Shown piece by piece: positions 1-34,224 of a stretch of 64,000 nucleotides of DNA; position 1 is the first letter of the stretch, and each line of letters begins with the position of its first letter. Below the pieces are notes generated by a model. That model was not told the DNA's origin. It worked only from the letters and a program-made list of their open reading frames with translations, and made no database searches. The stretch is from assembly GCF_032854445.1 (NCBI RefSeq), contig NC_088306.1, positions 996,501 to 1,060,500 on the forward strand, written 5' to 3'. Both the position numbers and the translations under genes were made by a program. Source of the stretch: Liolophura sinensis. Its lineage: Eukaryota; Mollusca; Polyplacophora; Chitonida; Chitonidae.

Positions 1-110
1 GCAGAAACAAAATCCTCATCCAGCAAAAACAAAATCCTCACTCAGCTTCAGTGAAATCCTTTCCTCAATAGCGACTAAATCCTCAGCCAGCAGAAATGAA
101 CTCAGGCTGT
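1..110. repeat. Degenerate short repeats around an aaatcctca motif
   Basis: The motif aaatcctca or a near form recurs at about 20 to 30-base spacing from the left edge to about 110, with a single further copy near 293. It is probably the eroded end of an array that continues outside the window. Confidence 0.4.
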
Positions 111-2454
111 AGACAAAAATGCCCACTCAATAGCAACACAAATGTTTACACACATGAAAATACACACATCCCTCATCACATAGATGTGACCAGTGAAAAT
201 GTGGTTGTTTAAATCTTCAATTGCCAACAATGAAGCTCTCAAAAATTTTGTGTACAAGTGACGAAAGAGGACAATCTTGCACTGATGGAATAAAATCCTC
301 AGACATGTTTAATGTCCTCATAAAGGAGTGATGAAGCCCTTGATGAAATCCCCACACAACTGAAGCTCAATGTAGTATAAAATGTGACCATCACACTTTT
401 TCTTCCACACAGTTAGCTCTGTGTCTACACTGCTACAGCTCTCCCACTGTAAATCAGCCAATGGTTCCCGACTTCTAAATTCCTGGTAAAATCCAGAATT
501 GAGTGGCATAGAAATCAATCATCTCTTATGTACACTGAAGTCACACAAGTCAACAGTGTCTACATCGTACGTGTACCCTCGGTCATTTGGTTACATCCAC
601 ATCCCTAAACATCGGCGTACGTACATGTCATGTACCTCATGTCTGAAAGCCTACGCTTCCCTTTCTCAGAACAAAGTCGAATAAACTTTGAGGCGGCTGA
701 ATGTCCCGTTCTGAGTCGGCTTGACCCGATTCCTCTGGATCCAAGACTAATAAATTAAACTACACAGCTTGAAAAAGTGAAAAACATTCCCCGTCAGAAA
801 GTGTTTTCCACACAAATATCTTCCTGACAACAAATCTTGCAGTGTTCAGATCAGAAATGCGTCTACATCTATTTAACTATCTAGACAGCGGTACAGATAA
901 CTTTCCCCCAATATCTACCTCCATCTGACGGCTATTCAATGATTGGCTGCTTTAGAAAAGTAGACTTCGGGGTGGGCGATAAATAAGCATCGTCACCGGT
1001 AGTCTCAGGAGACAAAACTTTAAACTCCACTCCGTGAGATGCCAACGGGAAAAAAAATTCCCAGAATCACCTCTCATTTCGAGGGACGATGCTGAAAACC
1101 CTTGTCACAGCTCACACTGCAGTACTCTTGCTCACTAATTTTTCAGTCTTCAAACCTTACTCATTGGCCCAAGTTTAATTTTCTTGTGTTTACGCCGCCT
1201 GTAATTATCTGCGTTCGTACCAAAAAAGCAAGATGGCTGATAACATAAGCAGGGTGGGTCACATCGTGGGAGCATCTGAGAAAACCTTTATCTCTCTCTG
1301 TAATTGAATTCGTTGGCCTCACATCAGTCAAACTGCACACAGGCTATGATGAGGGATTAATCATTTCATCTTTTCCGCCTCTAACGAGAGTCTCTCTTGC
1401 CGGTCGCTTAGCCAAATCAATAAACAATCTCGGCCTGCCATTAAACCTAATTTCTGGCCCGCAGGCTTGCGCAACTAGTGAAGCCACTCCAAGCCAGGCC
1501 AGTACAATGAGCGGCAGATTCCAGTTCTAATTGGGTGTTGCTGTTTATGCTATGATGGATAAAGATGTGGTGACAGCTGGCTACAAAAAAAGACCACAAC
1601 TAAAAGTTCCAATGAGTGTTTATTAAACACATATGCCTCCAATTTTTGTGTGAAGTTTCACGAAGATGTCTTATATACACAATAACCGCACATACAGGAC
1701 AATGCAGGGATTCACAGAAGTCAGTTTTCCACATACTGACCACCACTTTCTGGGGCGAAAGTGAGTTTTTCTTTCAAATAAAATTGACATTTTTTTTCCC
1801 ACAGACTGTCTGAGATACTAAAATTAAATATTTTGTACCTTACTATACTTCATTGATTAAAGTAACTATCACTGTCTATATACGAACTTAAGCTGGCCTT
1901 CTAGTTGATACTGCAAACTGATAATCAGGGCATATTTCAGAAGTGTATTTCAGGATAATAGTCTAATAAAGTGTGAAGACTGCCCAGAAAACTTACACCC
2001 TACAGCATCAGTCTTGGTTCACTGAAACTCACAACATGAGCAAATGGTCTTGACATCACTTTTAAAACATACTCCATACTCATAAATAAAGGCAGAATGG
2101 TCATGCATTATTGGCTTGTGGAAACTGGTTGTCACTCTCAGTCTGTAAAAGGGCATGTCAAAAATGATCTACGAAAAGAAAAAACATATGAGAAAATCAA
2201 AAATGAAGCAACTCCTTACATGTGAACTTGAACTAATCTGAAAAGTGCATCCAGATCAATGTTCTGTGCTAATTCCCTTGAAATATCAGCCTTATTTGTC
2301 AAAATAAACGAAGATTTCAATCAATGAAGACAGTTCATTACCGAGAAGAATCAGCCAGCGATAATGAGAAAATTATGAGACCCACAAGTAGTGAATTACC
2401 AAAAGTAGTATTAACTGTGATGATTTTTAAATAGAGAGGCTACATATTTAAGAG

Positions 2455-2714
2455 CTATTTATTTATTTATTTATTTATTTATTTGATGGGTGTTTTACGC
2501 CGTACTCAAGAATATTTCACTTATATGACGGCGGCCAGCATTATGGTGGGTGAAAACCCACGGCCATCTGCAGGCTGCTGGTAGACCTTCCCACGTCCGT
2601 CCGGAGAGGAAGCCAGCATGAGCTGGACTTGAACTCACAGCGACCACATTGGTGAGAGGCTACTATGTCATTACGCTGTGCTAGCGCACTAACCAACTGA
2701 GCCACGGAGGCCCC
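2455..2714 (-). mobile_element. Full-length tRNA-headed SINE, about 260 bp
   Basis: Read on the minus strand it begins ggggcctccgtggctcag, a tRNA-like head with A box TGGCTCAGTTGG and B box GTTCAAGTCC. A body follows (gaaggtctac...ccaccataatgctggccgcc) and it ends gtaaaacaccatc plus a (AATA)n tail. An imperfect nine-base duplication flanks it: atttaagag at 2446-2454 and atttgagag at 2715-2723. It is the only copy here with an apparently complete head. The type is widespread in molluscs as far as I know; the family name is not asserted. Confidence 0.85.
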
Positions 2715-4060
2715 ATTTGAGAGATAAAATCCACTGCTAATGTATGAATCTATGAATTGTCACTTTTGTCCATGACAAGCAGGGTTGGATCTCAACAGCC
2801 TGGGACCCGTTTAACAAAGCTTTGGCAACATTACACCAAGCGCAATTACCATGGTGACGTATCTCTTCACTATATGTTGCCATGGAAAGTACTTCAGGCG
2901 CAATTTGCGATTGCTTCATAACACAGAACCCTGTCTGGTACACATCTCCATGTTCAGTCTTTGAACAAAAAACACCCTTTTATAGCGAATCAGTGTCGCT
3001 GGCAAAGTAGGTTTTGCCAAATGCCATTTATCAAACTTCAAACTCATAAAAATGAAACTTGGATGCAAACCGCAGGCTTGCCTTGAAAGACACTGAAGAT
3101 ATTAGCAGCACCTGAGATCAGGGGGAGGAAACCAGTCAGGCCGTGTGTGTTCACGATGGGAAGCCAAAATAGGTACAATTATTTGTGAGGAACGATCTGT
3201 TAGAGACCACAGAAGCTTACTGTGTGTCATGTTTGATTTCATATGCTCCTCCACTTCAAAAAATTACCTTCCTAAATCTAATCAACGCAGGGGGTCATCG
3301 AGATTTCCATAAAAGGGAGATAGCTCACAACACGAACTGGTTACTTCACAGGTTGTGTTCAAATTGAGTTCATGTCAAATTTTGAATATTTCTTTCCAAA
3401 CACATCCTCAAACTGAATAAATATAACAAGTTATTGAGTTTTTCATTCAATCAACGAAGTCAAGGCAACTTCCATGAGCCCCTGCAATGATAAGGTCATA
3501 GTGACATAAAAAAATGTTGTTCGCTACTTTGTGATTACTTGGTCCATTCTGGTCCTAAACCAGTAAAAATGTAGAAAAAAAAACCATCAAAAGTACTGCC
3601 TTTGTATTCACAATTTATTCAGATTATGTCTACATCCATGCAGAGAATGTGTGTACAGAATTTGGAAGCTCTGTACTAAGCAATTTTTTAGCGAAATAAT
3701 GATAAAATTACAAGAATCTGTAAATATTAAGAAACAAAAATGAAAACAATTGATAAACCAAGTTCAAAATTTTATAGTCAGTATTCAATGTGTGTTCTAT
3801 TCCTCAGTCCTATGAGGAGTTTTGGAGAGATCCTGTCCATAGATGTATTAGAGTGACAAATACACATAGAGATGTAGGTGCAAATCAAGATGTTCCCATA
3901 GCGAGAATGAGGAGCGTGAAAACAGGAGAACTGATGACTGCCCTTCACACTGCATACACAACCGGTGCCAAATAAACAGCAAAACATACAAAAACGCCAT
4001 GCTCAGTGAGCAAAACAAACCCAATCACATACACGTGAAGATTCCTCTTTTCAAACATTT

Positions 4061-4340
4061 TCTTTAGGTGATTAGCTGGCTCAATGGATGTTTAAAATAA
4101 TTACACACAGAAGAAGTGCAGTGTCATTCAACACCTAAAAAAAATACACCATTTTAAAGAATTAGCTCGCTCAATGGTTATTTAAAATAATTATACAGAA
4201 AAAATACAGTGGCATTGGACATGAAAAAATACACCATTTTACGCAATTATGTAGCTAAACAGCTGTTTAAACTAATTACAAAAAGAAGAAATGCAGTGTT
4301 ATTTGAAAAGAAAAAAATGAAAAAGGTGATTACAAAAAAA
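4061..4340. repeat. Three degenerate copies, about 85-90 bp
   Basis: Units start near attagctggctcaatgg (4071), attagctcgctcaatgg (4161) and a weaker match near 4246. Each is followed by tttaaaataatta and then a gcagtg/acagtg segment. Divergence is high, so the duplication is old. Confidence 0.6.
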
Positions 4341-6160
4341 AAAGTCCTAGTAGCCTAGCTCCGAGTTTCAACAACAGTAGAATTCAAGGATTCGCACACA
4401 TTTACTGGCTCACAGGATGTGTGAAGGGATGTATTGGCGGAAGCCAAGGAATTTTTCTCCGGATATTTTTGGCAGGCTGGGAGTTAACAAGATCAAATAG
4501 AAGTGCAAAGCGCAGGACTCTGGCCATGTCCTGAAGGGCAATTGGCTTGACACCCGTCCGATTAGGCATTTCCCAATCGGCTCAGTTCTCCGCTAAAGCG
4601 ATAGTAAACCAGATCAGGCCGATCGTCCGAAGCATTGTAATTAGCTATTGGTGTCTCACAGACATTCTTCCAGCACTATCTGGTTTATAAATGCCAACTT
4701 GCCCACAGAATACAGTTCTGTCTGCGTTTATCTTCATGCCATCCATGACTACTCGCCTCCTGCTAAATGCCCCTTCCCCACTCCAAAACAAAAAGTTGTA
4801 AATCTAACAAGTTTGTTGGCATGGAAATGTCCAGGAATTTTCATTTCCTCTTTTAACTGTGAATTATACATTTAGCCCTCTTCAGAACTGCTTTCATCAT
4901 CAACCAAAAACATTCACATTTATTTAACTTCTGACTTCAATAATCACAAATAAGTGAAAATCTAGAGCCCAAGGGCTGTGAAATGGGTCCATTGCGCTTC
5001 TTCTATTTTTATTTTTCTTGTAATTAAGAAGTTGTAATAGTACAATTAATTGGTCTTGTCCTAGTACAATTAATTGGTCTTCTCCACTCACAAAGGACCT
5101 ATCGGCTATACTGTTTGTAATGGAGGACCCAACCCCACCTCATTAAGAGAATGCGTTGCACCAGATCGTCATATCAGGATATGCTGTAAGATTGTAGACA
5201 TTTTCCCGAAATTTCCGGGCAACTAAGCCGTCACCATTTCTATTTGTTTGGTTAGTGCAAGCATGAAAATCTTCATGATGTATCATATCACGAAAGGAAG
5301 CTGATATTTGACCATAACATACGGTCTATTTTGTTAAGCACACTGACACGTCGTACTTGGGTGAAACTACTTCTGGCAATTTTTTCACATTTTTTTCATG
5401 CCCCTGTAAAGGGCCTCTGGTAATTCTCACCAACAGACCAATAAAAAAGATTATATTAAAAGATTACATTATATTCATACAATCTGATCAGAAAAGATTT
5501 TAACAAGTTTTGGCAAAATGTACACAATTTTTCTGTTGGAGACAAATTCAACTTCAGACGTATGATTCAAAGATAATATATTAGGTTTATCAACAGGAAG
5601 ATTCCCCCTATGCCTGATTAACAAAAAACATCTGTCATCCAAAATGACAGTTGGGATGTCACGAAAACAAGCCCACAGGAACATTTCTTTGTTCATATGT
5701 CACTCATTTCACATCTTTGCCACATGTGACAAAAGGCATAGGGTGACTTGACATGCAGCGAAAAAGATTTCAAAAGGTTTATTTCAGATGAACACTGCCC
5801 ACTCTAGGCATGATCTTTCTTTTCTTCAGATGCCTTTGAGTTCACAAGCTCAATGGAGTCATTGTCAAGTCACACGTCCAGCCTTAACATACTTGTTCTC
5901 CACATCCATTTAAGACGAATAGCATCAGAATCATTCTCCTTCCGCTGAAAATCCACAACAACTGAATTCCTCTTAACACCGAGGCAGATTCCGATTGATC
6001 CATAACTTAATTCAATTAATGACCACTTTTCACGTTATTTTCATCCTGTGTCACCATACAGCAGACTGGTCCCACATGAGAACATATTTGCATGCACAGT
6101 GCTGCCTCACTGGAATGACAAACTGTAAACTGTCATGAACATAACATGTAGCAAAATTTG

Positions 6161-6282
6161 TAGGGGAAGCTGTGCCTGTCTTCAGGCAGTGCCGGTCATG
6201 CCACTGGAACTGAACGATTAAAGGGGAAGCTGTGCCTGTCTTCAGGCAGTGCCGGTCATGCCACTGGGACTGAACGATTTAA
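6161..6282. repeat. Two tandem copies, 60 bp
   Basis: Two nearly identical 60-base copies start at ggggaagctgtgcctgtc (6163 and 6223). Each contains a small inverted repeat, gcctg-tctt-caggc, able to form a five-pair hairpin. Confidence 0.85.
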
Positions 6283-7358
6283 CAGAAACACTGTCATACA
6301 TGTGCTGTTGTTTCCCTCAAAATTTTCCCCCAAAAGTTTATTTTTAGAGGGAAATAAAGTTCATAATATATAATTTTTCGGTGCTGAAACTGACATACAC
6401 CTACAGGAATTTCATTTTACCTTCCAAACAACATAAGAATATATACCTTTTGTGACGGAGGTGGCAGGGACGTTCAGCAAACATTTCCCCCTGTGTCACT
6501 AAGCCTCGAAAGGCAGAAGGTTGCAGACAAGCACCTTAGTTCTGCACCGAAGACTTTAGTTAAAGCGTGGAGCTGGTAGAAACGCCGTCAGGATTTATAC
6601 TACTGGCTAGGAGAGCGGTGTCTGCAAATAGCACAATCCTTGCAAAGAGTACAAATAGAGAACGGACTGGTGAATTTGGCGCTGGAAGCCAGACTGCGGA
6701 ATGGTAGGTGTCATATGTGCTATATATTCCTTGGATTTACTAGAGATATAAAGTGCTCTTCAGGCAGTGTAGAGTAGCGGGAACTTGAGGATTATTACCA
6801 GGGTGGTGACTGTGAATTCTCTGGCGCAAGGAAGCGCTGGTCGTGCTGAACATGTGTTTGTGCTAGTCGCGTACAGGCCTGATACTGAATGCCAGATTGT
6901 CTGTGGGTGTGGCCTTGGATTACATACCTTATATGATATGGACTACGTATTTCTAAACTGGACAGTGAGAGGGCATTGGCCTATATGTGCGTGGAGCGAC
7001 AGTATTTCGTGTATCACTGGATTACACTGACCCCAGACGTGTGCCACGGTGATGTTTCCTTATGGGATTACCATTGCAGATGTGTACTCATGCTTGCAGT
7101 CTGTAGTTGCCACAGGCAGTTACTAAAGTGGGTGTGCATAAAGTGTGTGTACACATGTAAAACATCGTTTAGTACAAGTATCAGTTGAACCATTGTACAT
7201 CACTGTAAATAAACTGAAGGATAATCTTTTAATTCTTGTGTTGGTGTCCCTTACTTCCTACGTCCTAGATCCAGACAAGGTGACGAGAGGGAACGACTCC
7301 TTAGGTCAACGTAAAGGTTATCTAACTATTGATTGATTGTTTGATTAATGAGTGACTG

Positions 7359-7625
7359 GCCTGGTTTACGCTCTCAGGAACCCACCCGTGTGTACTGCAA
7401 AGGTTAGACTTTCATGCTCAGAACAGCACAGAATCTTGCAAAATGAGTATAACTCCGTCATGGGTGAAATGTGAGAACTGCAAACGTTACACTTGTCAGA
7501 GACCGGGCTGGCTACTTCTCAGGAACCCACCCGTGTGTACTGCAAACTTTACACTTTCAAGCTCAGAATAGCACAGAATCTAGCAGAATGAGTATAAGTC
7601 TGACATGGGCGAAATGTGAGAACAA
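7359..7625. repeat. Two tandem copies, 145 bp
   Basis: Aggaacccacccgtgtgtac at 7376 recurs at 7521. The copies continue to be similar through gaaatgtgagaac, with scattered substitutions. A (TA)n stretch follows at about 7635-7650. Confidence 0.8.
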
Positions 7626-8854
7626 TAAATTTCTCTATATATATATATACACATGTATGTCAGTATCACATACGTCGTGCCAATTGGCACCCAAGTCATA
7701 GGGAAATGTCTCAACTGGTCCAAATGTTTACCCTCTTTTCCTGCCACATCATTCTTGGCTCTTTGTGAGCAGTACAAAGCAAACCCAAATGTCAGTTCTG
7801 TTCAATTGCAAACATCAATCAACACAAGGTTGAGGTCATGCAATTGGACTGGAAACACTGTCCACGATCCAAACTCATTGTAATTCTGAACAGACACTCT
7901 GAAAACTAAGTCAGCACCTGGTATCTTTTTACACAACAATTGGATTATTTATTCTGACAGGGAAGACAAACGGAGCCACTCTAGAGGTCCCTTCGGAGAA
8001 ATCCCTGAATATCAGAAGCTGTCAGAAGAAGGGCTCCCAACGGACAAAGTTTCTGCGAAAACTTTAACCACTGAGTTAAGTGGATAAAAAAAAGACGGAC
8101 AGTAAGAAGTTCAAATGAGAATTGTACGAGCATAAATTTCATCAATTGATCAGCAAAAAGATGGGACATTTGACAGGCTTTTTATTCAACAAAAAGTTCA
8201 TTTTGTCGCATCAAAATCACCTCAACAGGTTTTCCATTCATGGCAGTGGTTAGGTTTTCAAGTACAACACTTGATGGATAGGATCTTCATAAATATTCAT
8301 GAGACTGGAATTTGACTTTCAACTCAAGATTTTTCCTTTCTTTCTTCATGCATTTACAGTAGACAATTGGAAGGGGATATGGCGTGTTGCCGTGTACTTG
8401 ATCACCTCTGACATATAAAGCTTTGGAAGATTAACTCAGGGATGCTCCACATTAGAACATAATCTTGTTACGATGATAATTTCTAGCAGTAGTAACAGTA
8501 TTATGGTTTCCCTTTATTCGGAGGTGCCCTTTCCCAGCTATTCAAGCGCTGCAAATTTGCTGAGATCACTTCAGTTGGGTTTTGAACCTTTGACCTATGA
8601 AATCACCTGCAATACATGCCAAAAGATCTTAACCCTCTGGGCCTTCAACAAAGGCAACATCCAGGGCGCATATTTATCAAATATGTCTTAAGATTAAGTC
8701 AAAAATTCAAAAACAACTATAAATGAGGTGTTTTGCTCTAGAAAGATTAAAATTTGCACACTGATTTTTTACTTCAGAACAATGTCCTAACCACAGTTTC
8801 AGTTCTTTACACTTCCAATTTATGACTTGCATATACATGGCAGTGTAAAGTGTT

Positions 8855-8915
8855 GACAATTAGGCGTCCTCGTGACAATTAAGAGTCCTCGTGACAATTA
8901 GGCGTCCTCGTGACA
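8855..8915. repeat. Three copies, 19 bp
   Basis: The unit gacaattaggcgtcctcgt starts at 8855, 8874 and 8893, the middle copy having two changes, and a partial fourth begins at 8912. Confidence 0.9.
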
Positions 8916-9279
8916 AGTGGACATTAACTGTAAACACATATCCATCCATCTCCCTTGTATTTTTAGACAGGCACAAGGGTAAATTAGCTGATTACAATTA
9001 GATTTGTGGAGAAATTGCATCGTCTTTCCACTAAGGGCAGATAAGCTCAATTTGTGATACTGACTACCTGTCGGACAGATACTCAAACCTAAGCTAACTT
9101 CTGGCATCAAAAAAGGTGCCTCAGCATGTTTAGGAAACCTGGCACCTTGACAAGTAGTGTTTCACGACAGTGAGATATAAAAACAGGGAAAGTGTTTTTT
9201 TTTTTCATTTTTCTTTCATGCAGATGAAAATTCAACAAAATTATTAATTGAATTATTGAAAACTTTTGTTTGGTTGCAT

Positions 9280-9397
9280 GCTGGTAAATGTCCATCTTGC
9301 ACTATAAACACTCCAATGCTGGTAAATGTCCATCTTGCACTATAAACACTCCAATGCTGGTAAATGTCCATCTTGCACTATAAACACTCCAATGCTG
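9280..9397. repeat. Three copies, 38 bp
   Basis: Units beginning gctggtaaatgtccatcttg start at 9280, 9318 and 9356 and are essentially identical. A partial unit follows. The homogeneity suggests a recent expansion. Confidence 0.92.
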
Positions 9398-10737
9398 GAA
9401 ACGCAAACCACTCTGAACGATTTAGGAGAAACAAAAAAAAAAAAAAAACCAATTTCACATTTGTCAGATAAAATTTGAAATTATTCCGTATGTGTTTTCT
9501 ACTCCAACCCTTGAGGCATAATTCAGCATTAATGCTACTACAGTCTGCAAGATGCACAGCCAAGACTTTGTGACACACTGCATTTAACACAGCTCCCACC
9601 AGATGGCACTGCTAATAACAAATGACAAGACACATCTGTGGACCCCGATCTCTTCCAGGGGCTACCAGGAGACAAAATGCTGGGTATGTTGAGCAAAGTT
9701 GGTTATTCCACAGTAATTTTCAACAGAAACCTGAGGTAACCAAAAGGTCCACACAATCACATTATCTGTCTCTTGATAAGACGCTGACTACAGTCATGAC
9801 AATGTTACAGGGAAATGCTACACATGGGCATTACGTTTCCAGATAGCAAACTGACAATATCATATTCTGATAAATTTGCCGAACACCCAAGATAGAGGAC
9901 AAATCCAATGTCTCTGATTTCATATCTACATGAAGTCCCTTTAGAATAATATCCCAGTAATGGAGAAATGTACACGCAGATGGCATCTAGGTCACTCTTC
10001 AACCTTACTTCAACCCAAGTGGTTAACAAAAAATAAAAACAGAAAACTTAGTGGCATATATATATGTACCCACGCTAGAACAGAGCACATGACTACATGT
10101 ACTTGCTTGCTTATTAATGTAGAAATGTTGTCTGAAAACAAATTTACCGGGAACTTAACATGTATAAATGTCACTACGATTAATACATAACATTAAAAGG
10201 CTTGAAAACATTTGACATGTTTGAAAATTAAACATCAAATCAGTTCAGTTCTGGGCCAATAAACAACATAATGGTACCTGTAAATATTCCTGAAAACATC
10301 ATTCAGGAACAAAATACAGGTATACGTGAGGAAACAAGTACTAACAGAAAAACAGCAGTTCATCCATTTCCTCTGAGTAGGACATAAACACAATAACAAG
10401 ACAGACAAACAGACAATCAGACATATAGACAGAAAGGAAGGAAATGACAAACAGTCAGACCAAGGGAGACAGCCTATTCCTCATCCCTCAAGAACAAAGA
10501 TCTGAGCGATGGAAATCTCCCACACCGAACTATTGTCCTGAGACCAATTTCATCAAACTCAGCAAGTAAGATTTCTCTTGACATTTTATGTAAATGGCAA
10601 TGTCTCTAATAGAAACAGGGCTGAAAGGCAACATGTTTTACGCAGAAAGCTCAGAAAAACTCATTAAGCAAATTTTGCAAAGTGGGCCGTGAACAAGAGC
10701 AGATTCCATGGAGAGAGTAAGGATAGATTCTACTCAC

Positions 10738-33300
<22,563 letters not shown>

Positions 33301-33379
33301 CACAACTCACGCACCAGTCACACTTATGCTTCAAACTGATTTCATATGTCAATGATCGTGTATGGCCAAGGGTAATATA

Positions 33380-33690
33380 GTATCTGTCAAATAACATAGG
33401 CAATATGGTATTGGCCAAATAATATACAGGCAATATGGTATCGGCCAAATTATATACAGGCAATATGGTAACAAGAAAATAATACATTAGCAATATGGTA
33501 TCGGCCAAATAATATATAGGCAATAGGGTATCGGCCAAACAATATACAGGCAATATGGTATTGGCCAAACAATATACAGGCAATACAGTATCGGCCAAAC
33601 AATCTACAGGCAATATGGTATTGGCCAAATAATATACAGGCAATATGGTATTGGCCAAATAATATATACACAATATGATAGCAGATAAAT
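33380..33690. repeat. Minisatellite, 30-bp unit, about 10 copies
   Basis: The unit is based on aatatacaggcaatatggta plus tcggccaaat. The minus-strand frame of 168 codons (YYLANTILPV and similar) arises because 30 is a multiple of three. Confidence 0.95.
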
Positions 33691-33992
33691 AATAAACTGT
33701 TGGAACACTGTATAAGAATACTGTTGGCCTGATGGGGGAAAGTGCTTGAACAGAGGAAAAATGGCTACCATACACAGTGACTTTCTTTAAATGTTCTTTC
33801 TTTATGCTCTAAATCATATATTTAAAGTCAAAACAGTGCTTCGTATCCTATGCTTTGCAAGAGTTCAAATCAATAGCCAATGGCGAAATGTAAAAGTTCA
33901 CTTTACATTTAAATGTAATGAACAAAATGAAGAAAAAAAAAAATGGAAGTATCTTCAGGCAAAAGTATCAGAGATTTATCTAATGATGACTT

Positions 33993-34144
33993 GTACGTGA
34001 GAAGGTCTGTCAGCAACCTGCGGATGGTCGTGGGTTTCCTCCGGGCTCTGCCCGGTTTCCACCCACCATAATGCTGGCCGCCGTCGTATAAGTGAAATAT
34101 TCTTGAGTACGGCGTAAAACACCAATCAAAAAAAAAAAAAAAAA
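33993..34144 (+). mobile_element. Young headless SINE copy, exact 15-bp duplication, long A tail
   Basis: Starts gtacgtgagaaggtctgtc, carries the consensus-like body and ends accaatc plus about 18 A. Atctaatgatgactt is duplicated exactly at 33978-33992 and 34145-34159. A pure A tail, where other copies have AATA-type tails, and the exact duplication mark it as the most recent insertion in the window. Confidence 0.92.
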
Positions 34145-34224
34145 ATCTAATGATGACTTCCTCTTTTTTTTTCCTCTAGGAAGTTTAAGCTTCAATAAAT
34201 TCCAGACTCGATTCAGCACCTTAT

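Larger units (their letters stand above)
1..10737 (-). other. CASK intron after exon g (incomplete), mostly unique AT-rich DNA
   Basis: No exon was recognised. Besides the SINE and small repeats listed separately, the DNA is AT-rich and unique. Two stretches are less AT-rich and free of repeats: 1040-1560, and 4420-4640, which contains several GC-richer words such as gccgatcgtccg. They could be regulatory, but nothing in the sequence proves it. Short methionine-started frames here look like chance. Confidence 0.8.

Noticed and set aside
2590-2714. tRNA gene on the minus strand
   Set aside because: A and B boxes belong to a SINE head; the rest does not fold as an intact tRNA and it is joined to the SINE body.
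1-10737. Next CASK exon (human LYDKINTK region, second L27)
   Set aside because: Looked for on the minus strand by motif; no convincing match with splice sites, so presumed outside the window.
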